From: Sphingobium lactosutens DS20
GTDB taxonomy: Bacteria > Pseudomonadota > Alphaproteobacteria > Sphingomonadales > Sphingomonadaceae
DNA: 64,000 bases
Direction of reading: 5' to 3'
Assembly (NCBI RefSeq): GCF_000445105.1
Contig: NZ_ATDP01000071.1
Span: 62,001 to 126,000 of the forward strand
Part shown: one piece after another, positions 28,940-41,350 of the stretch
Layout: every line of letters starts with the position of its first letter
How positions within the stretch are numbered: position 1 is the first letter of the stretch
The notes under the pieces: model-generated
Seen by the model: only the letters and a program-made list of their open reading frames with translations
Told to the model about the DNA's origin: nothing
Database searches by the model: none
Made by a program: the position numbers and the translations under genes

Positions 28940-29722
28940 ATGGCCCGTCGCCGCCAGATTTACGAAGGCAAGGCAAAGATCCTTTATGAAGGCCCCGAAC
29001 CGGGCACGATCATCCAATATTTCAAGGATGACGCCACCGCCTTCAACGCGCAGAAGAAGGGCACGATTTCCGGGAAGGGCGTGCTGAACAACCGCATTTC
29101 CGAGCATGTCTTCACCCTGCTCGGCCAGATCGGCGTGCCGACGCATTTCATCCGCCGCCTCAATATGCGCGAGCAACTGATCCGCCAGGTCGAAATCGTG
29201 CCGATCGAGGTGATCGTGCGCAATGTTGCCGCCGGGTCGCTCTCCAAGAAGCTGGGGATCGAGGAAGGCACGCAGCTGCCGCGCACACTGATCGAATATT
29301 GCTACAAGGACGACGCGCTGGGCGATCCACTCGTGTCCGAGGAACATATCGCCTGCTTCGGCTGGGCGACGCAGGAGGAAATGCACGATATTGCCGACAT
29401 GGCGATCCGCGTGAATGATTTCCTGTGCGGCCTGTTTGCGGGCATCGGCATCCGCCTCATTGACTTCAAGCTGGAGTTCGGACGGCTTTATGACGGCGAT
29501 TACAGCCGCATCATCCTGGCCGACGAGATCAGCCCGGACGGTTGCCGCCTGTGGGACATGGCCACCAACGAGAAACTGGACAAGGACCGGTTCCGCCGCG
29601 ACCTGGGCGGCGAAGTCGAAGCCTATCAGGAGGTCGCGCGGCGGCTGGGGCTGCTACCCGAGGGGCTGGACACCACTGTCCTCGACCTCGACACGCATCG
29701 CAAGAAGCGCGAAAAGGAATAA
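28940..29722 (+). CDS. purC: Phosphoribosylaminoimidazole-succinocarboxamide synthase
   Basis: SAICAR synthase of purine biosynthesis, joining CAIR and aspartate with ATP. 260 residues: [30 protein letters not shown] (motifs [11 protein letters not shown] and FKDDATAFN), [32 protein letters not shown] and [24 protein letters not shown] precedes the ATG. A terminator hairpin follows. It is not next to the usual purS/purQ genes in this window. Confidence 0.97.
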   Translation: MARRRQIYEGKAKILYEGPEPGTIIQYFKDDATAFNAQKKGTISGKGVLNNRISEHVFTLLGQIGVPTHFIRRLNMREQLIRQVEIVPIEVIVRNVAAGSLSKKLGIEEGTQLPRTLIEYCYKDDALGDPLVSEEHIACFGWATQEEMHDIADMAIRVNDFLCGLFAGIGIRLIDFKLEFGRLYDGDYSRIILADEISPDGCRLWDMATNEKLDKDRFRRDLGGEVEAYQEVARRLGLLPEGLDTTVLDLDTHRKKREKE

Positions 29723-29726
29723 GGCA

Positions 29727-29754
29727 AAGGCCGGCAACAGCGCCGGCCTTTTTT
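29727..29754 (+). terminator. Intrinsic terminator of purC
   Basis: AAGGCCGGC, loop AACAGC, GCCGGCCTT, then TTTT, 4 bp past the purC stop. Confidence 0.9.
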
Positions 29755-29759
29755 CTGGC

Positions 29760-30512
29760 TCACGCCAGCAACGCGTCGGCCATCAGCTTGAGGCCGAGCA
29801 GGATCATCAAAATATAGATGAGCGTATAGAAACGCGCCGGATCGACCCGCCGCACCAGCGCGACGCCGGCAAATGTCGACAGGATCGCGACCGGCGCCAG
29901 CATCGCGGTGGCCATCAGATTGTCGCGGCTGAACTGGCCGAGCGCGGCATAGGCCGGCACCTTCATCCAGTTCATCGCCGCAAAGGCGAAGGCGGTGGTG
30001 CCAACCAGCATGTCGCGGGTCAGTCGCTTGGGCAGGACCCACATCTGGAACGGTGGCGAACCGGCATGGGCGATCTGACTGGTAAAGCCGCTGGCGATGC
30101 CGAACAAAAAACCGACCCAGGCAGGGGAGTTGGACGGCAGCGTGATCGCCCCGCCGCGTTCCACCCATAATCTTTGCAGGCCGAACAGGACGGAAATGGC
30201 GCCCAGTACGCCCAGAACCGCCACCTCTGACACCTGAGCGGCAAAAAACCAGCCCAGCAGGATGCCAACGGCCGCACCCGGCAGGATGACGGCCAGAATA
30301 TGACCATCCCAACTGCGACGATAGGCCCAGACGCCGACAGCGTCCTGCAAGATCAGGATCGGCAGCAGGATCGCCGCGCCGCGAACCGGGTCAATTGCGA
30401 GCGCCATCACCGGCATGGCAAGCGCCCCAATGCCTGCAAAGCCCCCTTTCGCCAGTCCCGACAGGATGACGGCAGCAAGCGCACAGGCAATGTACAGCGG
30501 ATCAGCCATCAA
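29760..30512 (-). CDS. TauE/SafE family sulfite/organic anion exporter
   Basis: Membrane permease of 250 residues with about 8 hydrophobic helices. The two-repeat TauE/SafE pattern is visible: SGLAKGGFAGIGALAMPVMAL near the N-terminus and GFLFGIASGFTSQIAHAGSPPFQMWVL in the middle (motifs GGFAGIGAL, SQIAHAGSPP). Substrate not predictable; family members move sulfite, sulfoacetate or related anions. It ends next to the purC terminator. Confidence 0.9.
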   Translation of the reverse strand: MMADPLYIACALAAVILSGLAKGGFAGIGALAMPVMALAIDPVRGAAILLPILILQDAVGVWAYRRSWDGHILAVILPGAAVGILLGWFFAAQVSEVAVLGVLGAISVLFGLQRLWVERGGAITLPSNSPAWVGFLFGIASGFTSQIAHAGSPPFQMWVLPKRLTRDMLVGTTAFAFAAMNWMKVPAYAALGQFSRDNLMATAMLAPVAILSTFAGVALVRRVDPARFYTLIYILMILLGLKLMADALLA

Positions 30513-30578
30513 GGGGGATCAGCGAGAGGTCGCTAAATAGAAACAGTCTGGCCATGAGGAGGCCAAAGGCGATCGGCG

Positions 30579-31802
30579 TCAATTCATCGCCAGGATCATG
30601 TTCCGAACCTGGGGATAGACCTGCTTTTCCCATTTGCTGCCGGAAAAGACACCATAATGGCCGACCCCGGGCTGAAGATGATGGCGCTTGAGATGTGGGC
30701 GCAGGCCGGTGCACAATGCATGCGCGGCAGATGTCTGCCCGACCGCACAAACGTCATCGCGCTCCCCCTCGACCGTCAGCAGCGCCGTCTTGTGGATAGC
30801 GCCGGGATCGATCCTGCGGCCGCGCACGGTCAGTTCCCCCTTAGCCAGCAGGGCGCGCTGGAACACCATGTCGACGGTTTCGAGATAAAATTCCTTGGTC
30901 ATGTCGAGGACCGCGAAATATTCCTCGTAGAAAGTCTTGATCTTGTCGGCTTCTTCCGTCTTGCCGTCAGCCAGCAACTGGTAGAGTTCGCGATGCTGCG
31001 CCCCGTGCCGATCCATGTTCATGGACATGAAGGCGGACAATTGCAGAAAGCCGGGATAGACTTCACGCCCACGTCCGGCATAGCGAAACGGGACGACCGA
31101 AATCAGATTTTCCTCAAACCATTTAATCGGCTTTTCATTGGCGAGGTCGTTGACGACGGTGGGCGCGGCATTGGGGTCGATCGGCCCGCCCATCAGCGTC
31201 ATGGATCGCGGAGTCGCCTTGTCCTGATCTTCCGACATCAGCGCAACTGCCGCCATCGCCGGCACGCAGGGCTGGCATACGGACACAAGATGCGCGCCCT
31301 CCCCCAGTTCCTGCAGAAAGCGGATCACATAGTCGACATAGTCGTCAAAGCCGAAACGGCCGGCAGACAGCGGCACGTCGCGCGCATTTTTCCAGTCGGT
31401 GATGTAGACGTCATGATCGCGCAGCAATGTTGCGACCGTGCTGCGCAGCAAGGTGGAGAAATGGCCGGACATGGGCGCGACGACCAGCACGCGCGGCTGC
31501 TCGACCGAGACATCATCCTTCACGAAATGCAGCAGGTCGCCAAAGGGCAGGTCGAGCGCGATTTCCTCTCGCACGGCGACATCCGCATTGCCGCTTTGCA
31601 CCATCTGGATATCATAGGCCGGGCGCTTGTGCGTCAGTTTCGCGCCCTGAAACACGTCCATCAGCGCAAACATGCGACGCGGCATTGCCCATTCGGCCAT
31701 CGGTCCCATGGTCTTGCGCAGGCTGAGCGCCCATTCCGTGCCCAGGCGCGCGGGCGCCAGCATGTCGTTCCAGGCCTGATAGCCGCTGTAGAGCATCCGC
31801 AT
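30579..31802 (-). CDS. phaZ: Intracellular polyhydroxyalkanoate depolymerase
   Basis: Alpha/beta hydrolase of 407 residues that mobilises stored PHA granules. It has MSGHFSTLLRSTV, DVYITDWKNARDVPL, and the nucleophile elbow VSVCQPCVPAMA with Cys instead of Ser, a hallmark of i-PHA depolymerases; acid region EGERDDVCAVGQT and His in QPGVGHYGVFSG. Strong similarity to alpha- and betaproteobacterial PhaZ. A TGCA-C-TGCA repeat lies about 80 bp upstream. Confidence 0.94.
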   Translation of the reverse strand: MRMLYSGYQAWNDMLAPARLGTEWALSLRKTMGPMAEWAMPRRMFALMDVFQGAKLTHKRPAYDIQMVQSGNADVAVREEIALDLPFGDLLHFVKDDVSVEQPRVLVVAPMSGHFSTLLRSTVATLLRDHDVYITDWKNARDVPLSAGRFGFDDYVDYVIRFLQELGEGAHLVSVCQPCVPAMAAVALMSEDQDKATPRSMTLMGGPIDPNAAPTVVNDLANEKPIKWFEENLISVVPFRYAGRGREVYPGFLQLSAFMSMNMDRHGAQHRELYQLLADGKTEEADKIKTFYEEYFAVLDMTKEFYLETVDMVFQRALLAKGELTVRGRRIDPGAIHKTALLTVEGERDDVCAVGQTSAAHALCTGLRPHLKRHHLQPGVGHYGVFSGSKWEKQVYPQVRNMILAMN

Positions 31803-31878
31803 GATCGCACTTTTGCCTTATATTGACCCTGTGACCCGAATCGGTTCTTTCCTGAAACGCTATACAGGCATTTTCTAT

Positions 31879-31887
31879 TGCACTGCA
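31879..31887. promoter_or_regulatory. Palindrome TGCACTGCA upstream of phaZ and GST
   Basis: TGCA-C-TGCA in the 129-bp divergent gap, 77 bp from the phaZ start and 45 bp from the GST start. PhaR-type regulators of PHA genes bind TGC/GCA-rich repeats, so this is a possible site, but it is short and could occur by chance. Confidence 0.25.
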
Positions 31888-31931
31888 TCATCATAAATGG
31901 GAGTTAATGGCCGATAGCGAGGGGTAAAGCC

Positions 31932-32588
31932 ATGGCCGATGCGCAACTCACTCTTTCCAGCCGCACTTATTCGTCCTGGTCGCTGCGCGGTTGGCTATTG
32001 TGCCGACTCGCGGGGCTGACGGTTCGGGAAAAGATGGTTGCCCTGGACGATCCCGACAATCGCGCGGAGTTGCTACTGCTCTCCCCCTCTGTTCTGGTGC
32101 CGCGCCTGACGCATGAGGGCGCAAGCGTGTGGGACACGCTGGCGATCGCGGAATATCTGCACGAACTCTATCCGGACCGGGGCATGTATCCCGCTGACCG
32201 TATCGCCCGCGCGCATTGCCGGTCGGTATCGGGCGAAATCCATTCGGGCTTCATCAATCTGCGCTCCGCGCTGCCGATGAACCTGAAAGTCCGGCACGAC
32301 CGCTTCCCGATCTTCCCCGGCGCCCGCCCCGATATCGAGCGGGTGGAAACCATATGGGCGGAATGCCTGAGCGACTATGGCGGCCCCTGGCTGTTCGGCG
32401 CATCGCCCACCGTGGCCGACGCCATGTTCGCCCCGGTTGTGCAGCGGTTCCTGACCTATGCGGTGGCCGTCAATCCGACGTCCGCCGCTTATTGCGAGAC
32501 AGTCAATGAATGGACGCTGATGCGCGAATGGATCGACGCCGCCCGCCAGGAACCGGACGAAATGATCGAGCTGGAAACCGAGTTCTAG
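31932..32588 (+). CDS. Glutathione S-transferase
   Basis: GST-fold protein of 218 residues with thioredoxin-like N-terminal domain (LTLSSRTYSSWSLRGWLLCRLAGL, SPSVLVPRLTHEGASVWDTLAIAEYLHELYP with the cis-Pro VP) and a helical C-terminal domain (GGPWLFGASPTVADAMFAPVV). It resembles sphingomonad GSTs of the Ser-type (SSWSLR). Substrate unknown. Divergent from phaZ. Confidence 0.9.
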   Translation: MADAQLTLSSRTYSSWSLRGWLLCRLAGLTVREKMVALDDPDNRAELLLLSPSVLVPRLTHEGASVWDTLAIAEYLHELYPDRGMYPADRIARAHCRSVSGEIHSGFINLRSALPMNLKVRHDRFPIFPGARPDIERVETIWAECLSDYGGPWLFGASPTVADAMFAPVVQRFLTYAVAVNPTSAAYCETVNEWTLMREWIDAARQEPDEMIELETEF

Positions 32589-32628
32589 GGCCTTTCGCCT
32601 TCGTCTTTGGGCAGTTAAGGCTAAGGCC

Positions 32629-34293
32629 ATGACTGTTCGCACACTGATCCTGGCCCTAGGCCTGTCCGCCGCCCCTCTCCTCCCCACCATCGTGCAGGCT
32701 CAGACGATCGCGCCGGATCGGCTGGAATCGTCCGTCCGCACGCTGGCGTCAGACCTGTTTCAGGGCCGTGCGCCCGGCACGATCGGGGAGGAACGGACAA
32801 TCGGCTATCTGATCGGCCGGTTCGAGGCGCTGGGTCTGGAGCCGGGCGGCCCTGACGGCCAATGGGTGCAGACCGTGCCGTTGCTGCACACTCGCCTGGG
32901 CAAGCCGTCGCGGCTGGCCGTGACGCAAGGCGCCGAAACGACGCCCTGGACCTTTGGCGAGAATGTCTATGTATCGACGCTGCAACCCAGGAATGAAGTC
33001 AGCATCGACAAGGCGCCGATGGTCTTTGTCGGCTATGGCGTGTCCGCGCCGGAACGGGGCTGGGACGATTTCAAAGGCGTCGACCTCAAAGGCAAGGTGG
33101 CGGTCTTCCTGGTCAATGACCCCGATTTCGAAGCGGTGAAGGGGGAGGATGCGGTCGGCAAGTTCGGCGGCAAGACCATGACCTATTATGGCCGCTGGAC
33201 CTACAAGTTCGAGGAAGCCGCGCGGCGCGGTGCGATCGGCGCGCTGATCGTGCATGATACGCCCGGTGCGGGCTATGGCTGGAATGTGGTGATAAGTCCG
33301 GCCGGCGAAAATTACGATCTGGTGCGCCCCGCCGACAGGCTGACAAGCCTTCAGTTACAGGGCTGGATCGCAGGTGATGCGGCCAAGGCGCTGTTCGCCG
33401 GCGCGGGTCAGGATCTGGCCGCGCTGCGCAGGCAGGCGCGATCCGCCGCTTTCAAGCCGGTCGAACTCAAGGGCACGACATTTTCAGCCAGCTTCCCGGT
33501 AACGCAGGATGTCGTGCAGAGCGCCAATGTGCTCGCGCGCATTCCGGGGGCCAAGCGCCCTGACGAAACCGTCATGTATGGCGCGCATTGGGATGCTTAT
33601 GGCAAGGGCGAACCCGATGCGCAGGGCCGGATCTATCGCGCCGGGGCCAATGACGACGCGCTGGGCGTCGCCGCCATGTTCGAGATCGCCCGCGCGTTCA
33701 AGGCCGGGCCGAGGCCAGACCGTTCGGTCCTGTTTGCCGCCTGGACGGCCGAGGAACGCGGCCTGCTGGGGTCCGAACATTATGCGCTCAATCCCGTCTA
33801 TCCGCTCGACAAGACGGTCGCCAACCTGACCATCGACATTCTTCAGACCGCCGGCAAGGCGAAGGATGTCATTCTGGTCGGCAAGGGGCAGAATATGCTG
33901 GAGGACGACCTTGCCCGCTTCGCCGCGAAGCAGGGGCGCGTCGTGACGCAGGAAAGCCTGCCCGAACGCGGGCTTTTCTATCGCGCCGATCATTTCTCCA
34001 TGGCCAAGCGCGGCGTCCCTGTGCTGCTGATGATGGGCATTGCCGGGGCGTCGGACCTGGTTGAGGGTGGCCGGACCGCCGGTCAGGCCTGGGTCGATGC
34101 CTATACCGGCAAATGCTATCACCAGGCCTGTGATGCGGTGGACGATAGCTGGAACCTGGACGGCGCGGCGCAGGACATCGACCTGATGCTCGACATTGGC
34201 CGGGAGCTCGCCACGTCGGACCGCTGGCCCGAATGGAAGCCGGGGTCCGAGTTCAAGGCCATCCGCGACAAAAGCGCAGCTGTCCGGCAGTGA
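32629..34293 (+). CDS. M28 family metallopeptidase with PA domain
   Basis: Secreted zinc aminopeptidase of 554 residues. Signal peptide MTVRTLILALGLSAAPLLP...VQA; PA domain around DFKGVDLKGKVAVFLVNDPDF and RRGAIGALIVHDTPGAG; M28 domain from MYGAHWDAYGKG (zinc His/Asp) through GANDDALGVAAMFEIARAF (zinc Asp) and FAAWTAEERGLLGSEHY (catalytic Glu pair), ending with CYHQACD (zinc His). Likely periplasmic or outer-membrane associated peptide scavenging. Confidence 0.93.
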   Translation: MTVRTLILALGLSAAPLLPTIVQAQTIAPDRLESSVRTLASDLFQGRAPGTIGEERTIGYLIGRFEALGLEPGGPDGQWVQTVPLLHTRLGKPSRLAVTQGAETTPWTFGENVYVSTLQPRNEVSIDKAPMVFVGYGVSAPERGWDDFKGVDLKGKVAVFLVNDPDFEAVKGEDAVGKFGGKTMTYYGRWTYKFEEAARRGAIGALIVHDTPGAGYGWNVVISPAGENYDLVRPADRLTSLQLQGWIAGDAAKALFAGAGQDLAALRRQARSAAFKPVELKGTTFSASFPVTQDVVQSANVLARIPGAKRPDETVMYGAHWDAYGKGEPDAQGRIYRAGANDDALGVAAMFEIARAFKAGPRPDRSVLFAAWTAEERGLLGSEHYALNPVYPLDKTVANLTIDILQTAGKAKDVILVGKGQNMLEDDLARFAAKQGRVVTQESLPERGLFYRADHFSMAKRGVPVLLMMGIAGASDLVEGGRTAGQAWVDAYTGKCYHQACDAVDDSWNLDGAAQDIDLMLDIGRELATSDRWPEWKPGSEFKAIRDKSAAVRQ

Positions 34294-34309
34294 CCGGCGT
34301 CGGGCCGGT

Positions 34310-35671
34310 TCAACGCAATAGATAGAGCGCCGCACCATGTGCCGGCAAAGCGGCGGCGACGCGCTCTGCTTGTGACCCCAGCGCCTTTCCGGCCCACAGG
34401 TCGCGCACGGCGACGGGCTGGCTGAGGCCGAGAGTTTTGAGGTCGATGCCGACCTCGCGCGTCTTGTCGCTGGTGTTGAACAGCGCCAGATAGCGGCCGC
34501 CACCATCCTCCGCCGTGGCGGACCAGATGCGCGTGCCATCCTCGATGAAATGCGGGCGATTGTCGCGGCTCGCCTGGTTGACCGCAATCACCTCCCGATT
34601 GGTGAGCAGCGCCAGGGTCGCGGCGTCGAGATGGCGCAGGTCGCCGCCCATGATCAGCGGCGAACGGGCAATCGCCCAGAGCGTCATCAGCGTGCGCTGC
34701 TCGTCAGGCGTGAAGCGGGTATCGCGTTCGCCCAGCGCCAGCCGGCCGAGCGGCAGCATGTCGGCGTCAGGCCAGCTGTCCGGCCCACGCCAGGGCGTCC
34801 AGTTTTCCAGGCGCGTGAACTGCGCCTCCAGCATCGGCCATTCATCCCAGAAATCATCGGAGATGCGCCACATCTGCGCATATTTGCGGACATGACCGCC
34901 CCGGATCACCGGTGTTTCGCCGGGGGAGAGGCTGAGGATGATGGGACGTCCAGTCGCCTGGATCGCCTTGTGCGCCGCCTCGATCTCCGCCGCATGCGCG
35001 TCATAGGGGCGGCTCATATCGTCCATCTTGACGAAGTCGACGCCCCAGTCGGCATAGAGGCGGAAGATGCTGTCATAATAGGCCTGCGCGCCGGGACGGG
35101 CCATGTCCACGCCATACATGTCCGGGTTCCAGGAGCAGATGCTGGTCCGGTTGGCAATGTCGGCGGCGCGATATTTGGTGCCAAGGATCGGCAGGTTTGC
35201 CTCCACCGCCGCGCGCGGAATGCCGCGCATGACATGAATGCCGAATTTGAGGCCCAGCGCATGTACTGCCTGCGCCAGCGGCGCGAAGCCCTTGCCGCCT
35301 GCGCTGGAGGGAAAGCGATTGGGCGCGGGGATCATCCGGCCATAGGCGTCCATCGCTGGTTTGGGCTTTGCGTTATAGCTGTAGCTGGATGCTTCGGGTT
35401 CATACCACTGGATATCGACCGTGAAGATGTCATAGCCGAAGGGCAGCAGCTTATCCGCCATGATCCGCGCGGTTTCGCGCGCCTGCGCTTCAGTGATGGT
35501 GGTGGCAAAGCTGTTCCAGCTGTTCCAGCCCATCGGCGGACGGGGCGCCAGCAGCGATGCCCCATCGGCGGCGCGGCGTTGTGGGGCTTGCGCGACTGCG
35601 GCCGCCGTCAACCCGGCCATGCTGCCCGCCAACATCGTGCGGCGGCTTGTTTGCAAATGCATCCTCTTCAT
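34310..35671 (-). CDS. Glycoside hydrolase family 27 (alpha-galactosidase-like)
   Basis: Exported by a Tat-like signal (TSRRTMLAGSMAGLTAAAVAQA). The 453-residue protein has PPMGWNSWNSFATTI, the GH27 start signature; VDIQWYEPEASSYSYN; nucleophile Asp in VDFVKMDDMS; acid/base region MWRISDDFWDEW; and ALWAIARSPLIMGGDLR-like segment (LMTLWAIARSPLIMGGDL). Substrates of the family are alpha-galactosides or beta-L-arabinopyranosides. Divergent from the GH92 gene across an operator-like palindrome. Confidence 0.92.
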   Translation of the reverse strand: MKRMHLQTSRRTMLAGSMAGLTAAAVAQAPQRRAADGASLLAPRPPMGWNSWNSFATTITEAQARETARIMADKLLPFGYDIFTVDIQWYEPEASSYSYNAKPKPAMDAYGRMIPAPNRFPSSAGGKGFAPLAQAVHALGLKFGIHVMRGIPRAAVEANLPILGTKYRAADIANRTSICSWNPDMYGVDMARPGAQAYYDSIFRLYADWGVDFVKMDDMSRPYDAHAAEIEAAHKAIQATGRPIILSLSPGETPVIRGGHVRKYAQMWRISDDFWDEWPMLEAQFTRLENWTPWRGPDSWPDADMLPLGRLALGERDTRFTPDEQRTLMTLWAIARSPLIMGGDLRHLDAATLALLTNREVIAVNQASRDNRPHFIEDGTRIWSATAEDGGGRYLALFNTSDKTREVGIDLKTLGLSQPVAVRDLWAGKALGSQAERVAAALPAHGAALYLLR

Positions 35672-35704
35672 TTGTAGGAGTAAACCGCAGCCAGCCTGTC
35701 AGAT

Positions 35705-35721
35705 CAAGCGCTAAGCGCTTG
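35705..35721. promoter_or_regulatory. Operator-like palindrome between GH27 and GH92 genes
   Basis: CAAGCGCTAAGCGCTTG is a perfect 8-bp inverted repeat around a single A, centred in the 83-bp gap between the divergent GH27 and GH92 genes. LacI-family regulators bind odd or even palindromes with a CG-rich centre of this kind, so it is likely a shared operator. No regulator gene is adjacent. Confidence 0.6.
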
Positions 35722-35754
35722 GCGGACAGTCACAGCCATGGTTTAACTGTCTTC

Positions 35755-38073
35755 ATGTCCTGTCGCTTCCTCCGTCTGGCCGTCGCGGCCGGCCTGCTCG
35801 CCAGCACCGCCCTTTCCGCCCAGCAGCCCGCATCCGATCCGGTAGAAGCCGTCGATCCGTTCATCGGCACAAGCGGTCAGGGACACACCTTCCCCGGCGC
35901 GGTCGCACCCTTCGGCATGGTGCAATTGTCGCCCGATACCCATGTAGGACCTGCACGCGAAACCTATGACTGGGCGTCGGGCTATCGCCATGAAGACCCC
36001 GTCATACTGGGCTTTTCCCACACCCATTTTTCGGGCGCAGGACATAGCGACCTTGGTGATTTTCTGGTCATGCCGGTCAGCGGCGACACGGTGCCTGTCA
36101 AAGCGGGCGACGCGGACACACCGGGCTTTCGGTCGCACAAGGCCGATGAGACGGCGACGCCGGGCTATTATGCGGTGACGCTGACAGACCCCGGCGTGCG
36201 GGCGGAAATGACCGCAGGAACGCGCGTCGGCGTTCATCGCTACGCCTTTCCGGCCGGCAAGGCGGCACATCTGCTCATCGACCTGCGCAGCATCATCTAT
36301 GATTATCCCGGCAAGATCCTGTGGTCGTCGGTGCGAATTCGGCCCGACGGCACGATCACCGGATCGCGCGAGGTGCGCGGCTGGGCGAGCCCGCGCCGCA
36401 TCTTCTTCGCCATGCGCTTTTCCGCGCCGGTGACAGGCCACAAACTGATCAGCACGGAGGAGAATATCCTCTATAAGGGGTTCAAGGGGCCGGGTCGCGG
36501 ACCCGAAACGCTGGATTCCCTGTCTGGCCGGGCGCTGATCGCGCAGTTCGACTTCGGCGCACTGGGTAAGCCGCTGGAGGTGAAGGTCGCGCTGTCGGGC
36601 GTGGACGAGGATGGCGCGATTGCGAACCTCGACAGCGGGCCGGGCGATTTCGATGCGATCCGCGCCAGAACCCGTGCCGCCTGGGCCGAGGCGCTGGGCC
36701 GCGTGACGATCGATGCGCCAAAGCCGATGCGCACCAATGTCTACACCGCGCTCTATCACAGCCTGATGGCGCCGAGCGTGTGGAGCGATGCCGACGGACG
36801 CTGGCGGGGGCCGGACGATCAGGTCCATGCCGGCGGCAGGACCACCCGCTATTCCACCTTTTCGCTATGGGACACGTTCCGCGCCGAACACCCGCTACTG
36901 ACGCTCATCCAGCCCGAAGAGCGCAACGCCGACTTCGTCAATTCGCTGGTCGCCAGCCAGAAGGCCAGCCCGTTCGGTATCCTGCCCGTCTGGGAGTTTG
37001 CGGGCAAGGAAACCTGGACGATGATCGGCTATCATGCCGTGCCGGTCATCGCCGACGCCTGCCTCAAGGGGATAAGGGGCATAGACTGCGCGGGCGCGCT
37101 CAAGGCCATGGTCGCCAGCGCCGACTATGCGCCCTATGGCGGCCTTAGCGATTATATGTCGCTCGGCTATGTCCCCATCGATCGCAAACCCGAAGCCGCG
37201 TCCAAGACGGTCGAATATGCCTATGACGACTGGACCATCGCGCGCCTCGCCCGCAAGCTCGGCGAAACGGCGATCGCGGCGCGGTTCGAAAAGCGGGCGC
37301 AAAATTGGCGCAACAGCTTTGATCCGAAATCCGGATTCCTGCGCGCGCGAAAATCGGATGGGTCCTTTCGCACGCCGTTCGATCCGACCGCGATCAACTA
37401 TGGCAGCGACTATACGGAGGGCAATGCCTGGCAATATAGCTGGTTCATGCCGCACGATCAGGGCGGGCTGTTCCGCCTGCTGGGCGGCGACGCCCAGGCC
37501 GTGGCGAAGCTGGACGCGATGTTCGATTATGACAACAGCAAGATCGACTATAGCCATGCCGAGGATATTGCCGGCCTGATCGGCCAATATATCCATGGCA
37601 ACGAACCCAGCCACCATGTCGCCTATCTCTATAATTATGCAGGACAGCCATGGCGGACCCAGGAACGGCTGAAACAGATTGTCGAGAGCCAGTATAAGCC
37701 CACGCCCGATGGCCTTTCCGGCAATGACGACCTGGGGCAGATGTCCGCCTGGCTGGTGTTCACGGCGCTCGGTTTCTATCCGGTGGCGCCGGGCAGCAAC
37801 GAATATGTGATCGGGCGGCCGTTCGTGGCGCGGGCGGAGATGACCTTGCCGAACGGGCAGCACTTCATCGTGATTGCTGACGGCCTGTCCGACGCGAACC
37901 GCTATGTCGGTGGCGTGACTTTGAACGGCAAGCCGCTGGAACGCAGCGCGATCACAGACGCGGAAATCCGGGCGGGCGGCGAATTGCGCTTCACCATGCA
38001 GGCGACGCCGAACATGTCATGGGCGACGAAGCCGGGCGCGCGCCCCTTCTCCACCACCGCCTATCGCCCTTGA
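35755..38073 (+). CDS. Glycoside hydrolase family 92 (alpha-mannosidase)
   Basis: Secreted calcium-dependent exo-alpha-mannosidase of 772 residues. Signal peptide MSCRFLRLAVAAGLLASTALSA. The N-terminal sandwich starts DPFIGTSGQGHTFPGAVAPFGMVQLSPDT; then ILGFSHTHFSGAGHSDLGDF, WDTFRAEHPLLTLIQPE, ILPVWEFAGKETWTMIGYHAVPV, EGNAWQYSWFMPHDQGGL, GNEPSHHVAYLYNYAGQPW, LSGNDDLGQMSAWLVFTALGFYPV: all GH92 hallmarks with catalytic Glu/Asp. The longer open frame overlaps the palindrome and lacks a signal peptide, so MSCRFL is chosen. Confidence 0.95.
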   Translation: MSCRFLRLAVAAGLLASTALSAQQPASDPVEAVDPFIGTSGQGHTFPGAVAPFGMVQLSPDTHVGPARETYDWASGYRHEDPVILGFSHTHFSGAGHSDLGDFLVMPVSGDTVPVKAGDADTPGFRSHKADETATPGYYAVTLTDPGVRAEMTAGTRVGVHRYAFPAGKAAHLLIDLRSIIYDYPGKILWSSVRIRPDGTITGSREVRGWASPRRIFFAMRFSAPVTGHKLISTEENILYKGFKGPGRGPETLDSLSGRALIAQFDFGALGKPLEVKVALSGVDEDGAIANLDSGPGDFDAIRARTRAAWAEALGRVTIDAPKPMRTNVYTALYHSLMAPSVWSDADGRWRGPDDQVHAGGRTTRYSTFSLWDTFRAEHPLLTLIQPEERNADFVNSLVASQKASPFGILPVWEFAGKETWTMIGYHAVPVIADACLKGIRGIDCAGALKAMVASADYAPYGGLSDYMSLGYVPIDRKPEAASKTVEYAYDDWTIARLARKLGETAIAARFEKRAQNWRNSFDPKSGFLRARKSDGSFRTPFDPTAINYGSDYTEGNAWQYSWFMPHDQGGLFRLLGGDAQAVAKLDAMFDYDNSKIDYSHAEDIAGLIGQYIHGNEPSHHVAYLYNYAGQPWRTQERLKQIVESQYKPTPDGLSGNDDLGQMSAWLVFTALGFYPVAPGSNEYVIGRPFVARAEMTLPNGQHFIVIADGLSDANRYVGGVTLNGKPLERSAITDAEIRAGGELRFTMQATPNMSWATKPGARPFSTTAYRP

Positions 38074-38103
38074 GGCCTCAGCCTGCCGATCAGCGATGCC
38101 AAG

Positions 38104-38135
38104 AAAAAGGGCTCCTCCCGCCGGGGAGAAGCCCT
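38104..38135 (-). terminator. Intrinsic terminator of acnA
   Basis: AGGGCT and AGCCCT (38108-38113, 38130-38135) enclose an inner CTCCC/GGGAG stem. On the minus strand the helix is followed by CTTTTTCTTGG, so it ends the acnA transcript; it may also stop GH92 read-through. Confidence 0.8.
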
Positions 38136-38161
38136 GTCTCTTATTTTAGCGCGACGGCCGA

Positions 38162-40831
<2,670 letters not shown>

Positions 40832-41119
40832 AAGATGTGCGTCTCCTCGCATGGCGCTTCGCCAGAGGATGACGCGATTCCACCGGAGCCTCGCCGGACA
40901 GCGAACGGACTGGACGGCGAAGGTCAGGGATGCGCCTCAACCGGTGGTCGAAGCAGGTATGTCCCGATGGTGCAGCGCCATACAGAATGGGGCGGCGGTG
41001 TCAAATGGACAAAATCGCGGATTATTCAGCTTTCCCGCGATTTTCACTGCTAATGGTTCGCAACAGGAAACAAGCAGGTCGGACGGCGTTTGGATGGCGA
41101 TCAACAGGGAACCGCCTCT

Positions 41120-41350
41120 ATGCCATTGCCCTTGCCGAGCAGCGCGAACGACCCCGCCATGTCCCTGCTCTTTTATCGTCCGGGCCGGGCGATGCCCTGC
41201 CCATCTTGCGGCGAAAGCCAGTGGCTGGTCGGCCGGGTCATGGCGCAATGCGCCTGTTGCGACGCAGCCATGCCGATCGATGGCGCCTATCGCGGCTGGT
41301 CGGGCGGGGGCGCATCCTTCCGTCGGCCAGAGCGGTTGCCGATCGCCTGA
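41120..41350 (+). CDS. Small zinc-ribbon-like protein, unknown function
   Basis: About 76 residues with a CPSCG...CACC pair (PCPSCGESQWLVGRVMAQCACCDAAMPI) that would form a Cys4 zinc ribbon. An alternative start MSLLFYRPG lies at 41159. AGGGAA precedes the chosen ATG. It ends one base before the convergent DUF885 gene. The 288 bp between acnA and this gene hold no other gene I can support. Confidence 0.6.
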   Translation: MPLPLPSSANDPAMSLLFYRPGRAMPCPSCGESQWLVGRVMAQCACCDAAMPIDGAYRGWSGGGASFRRPERLPIA

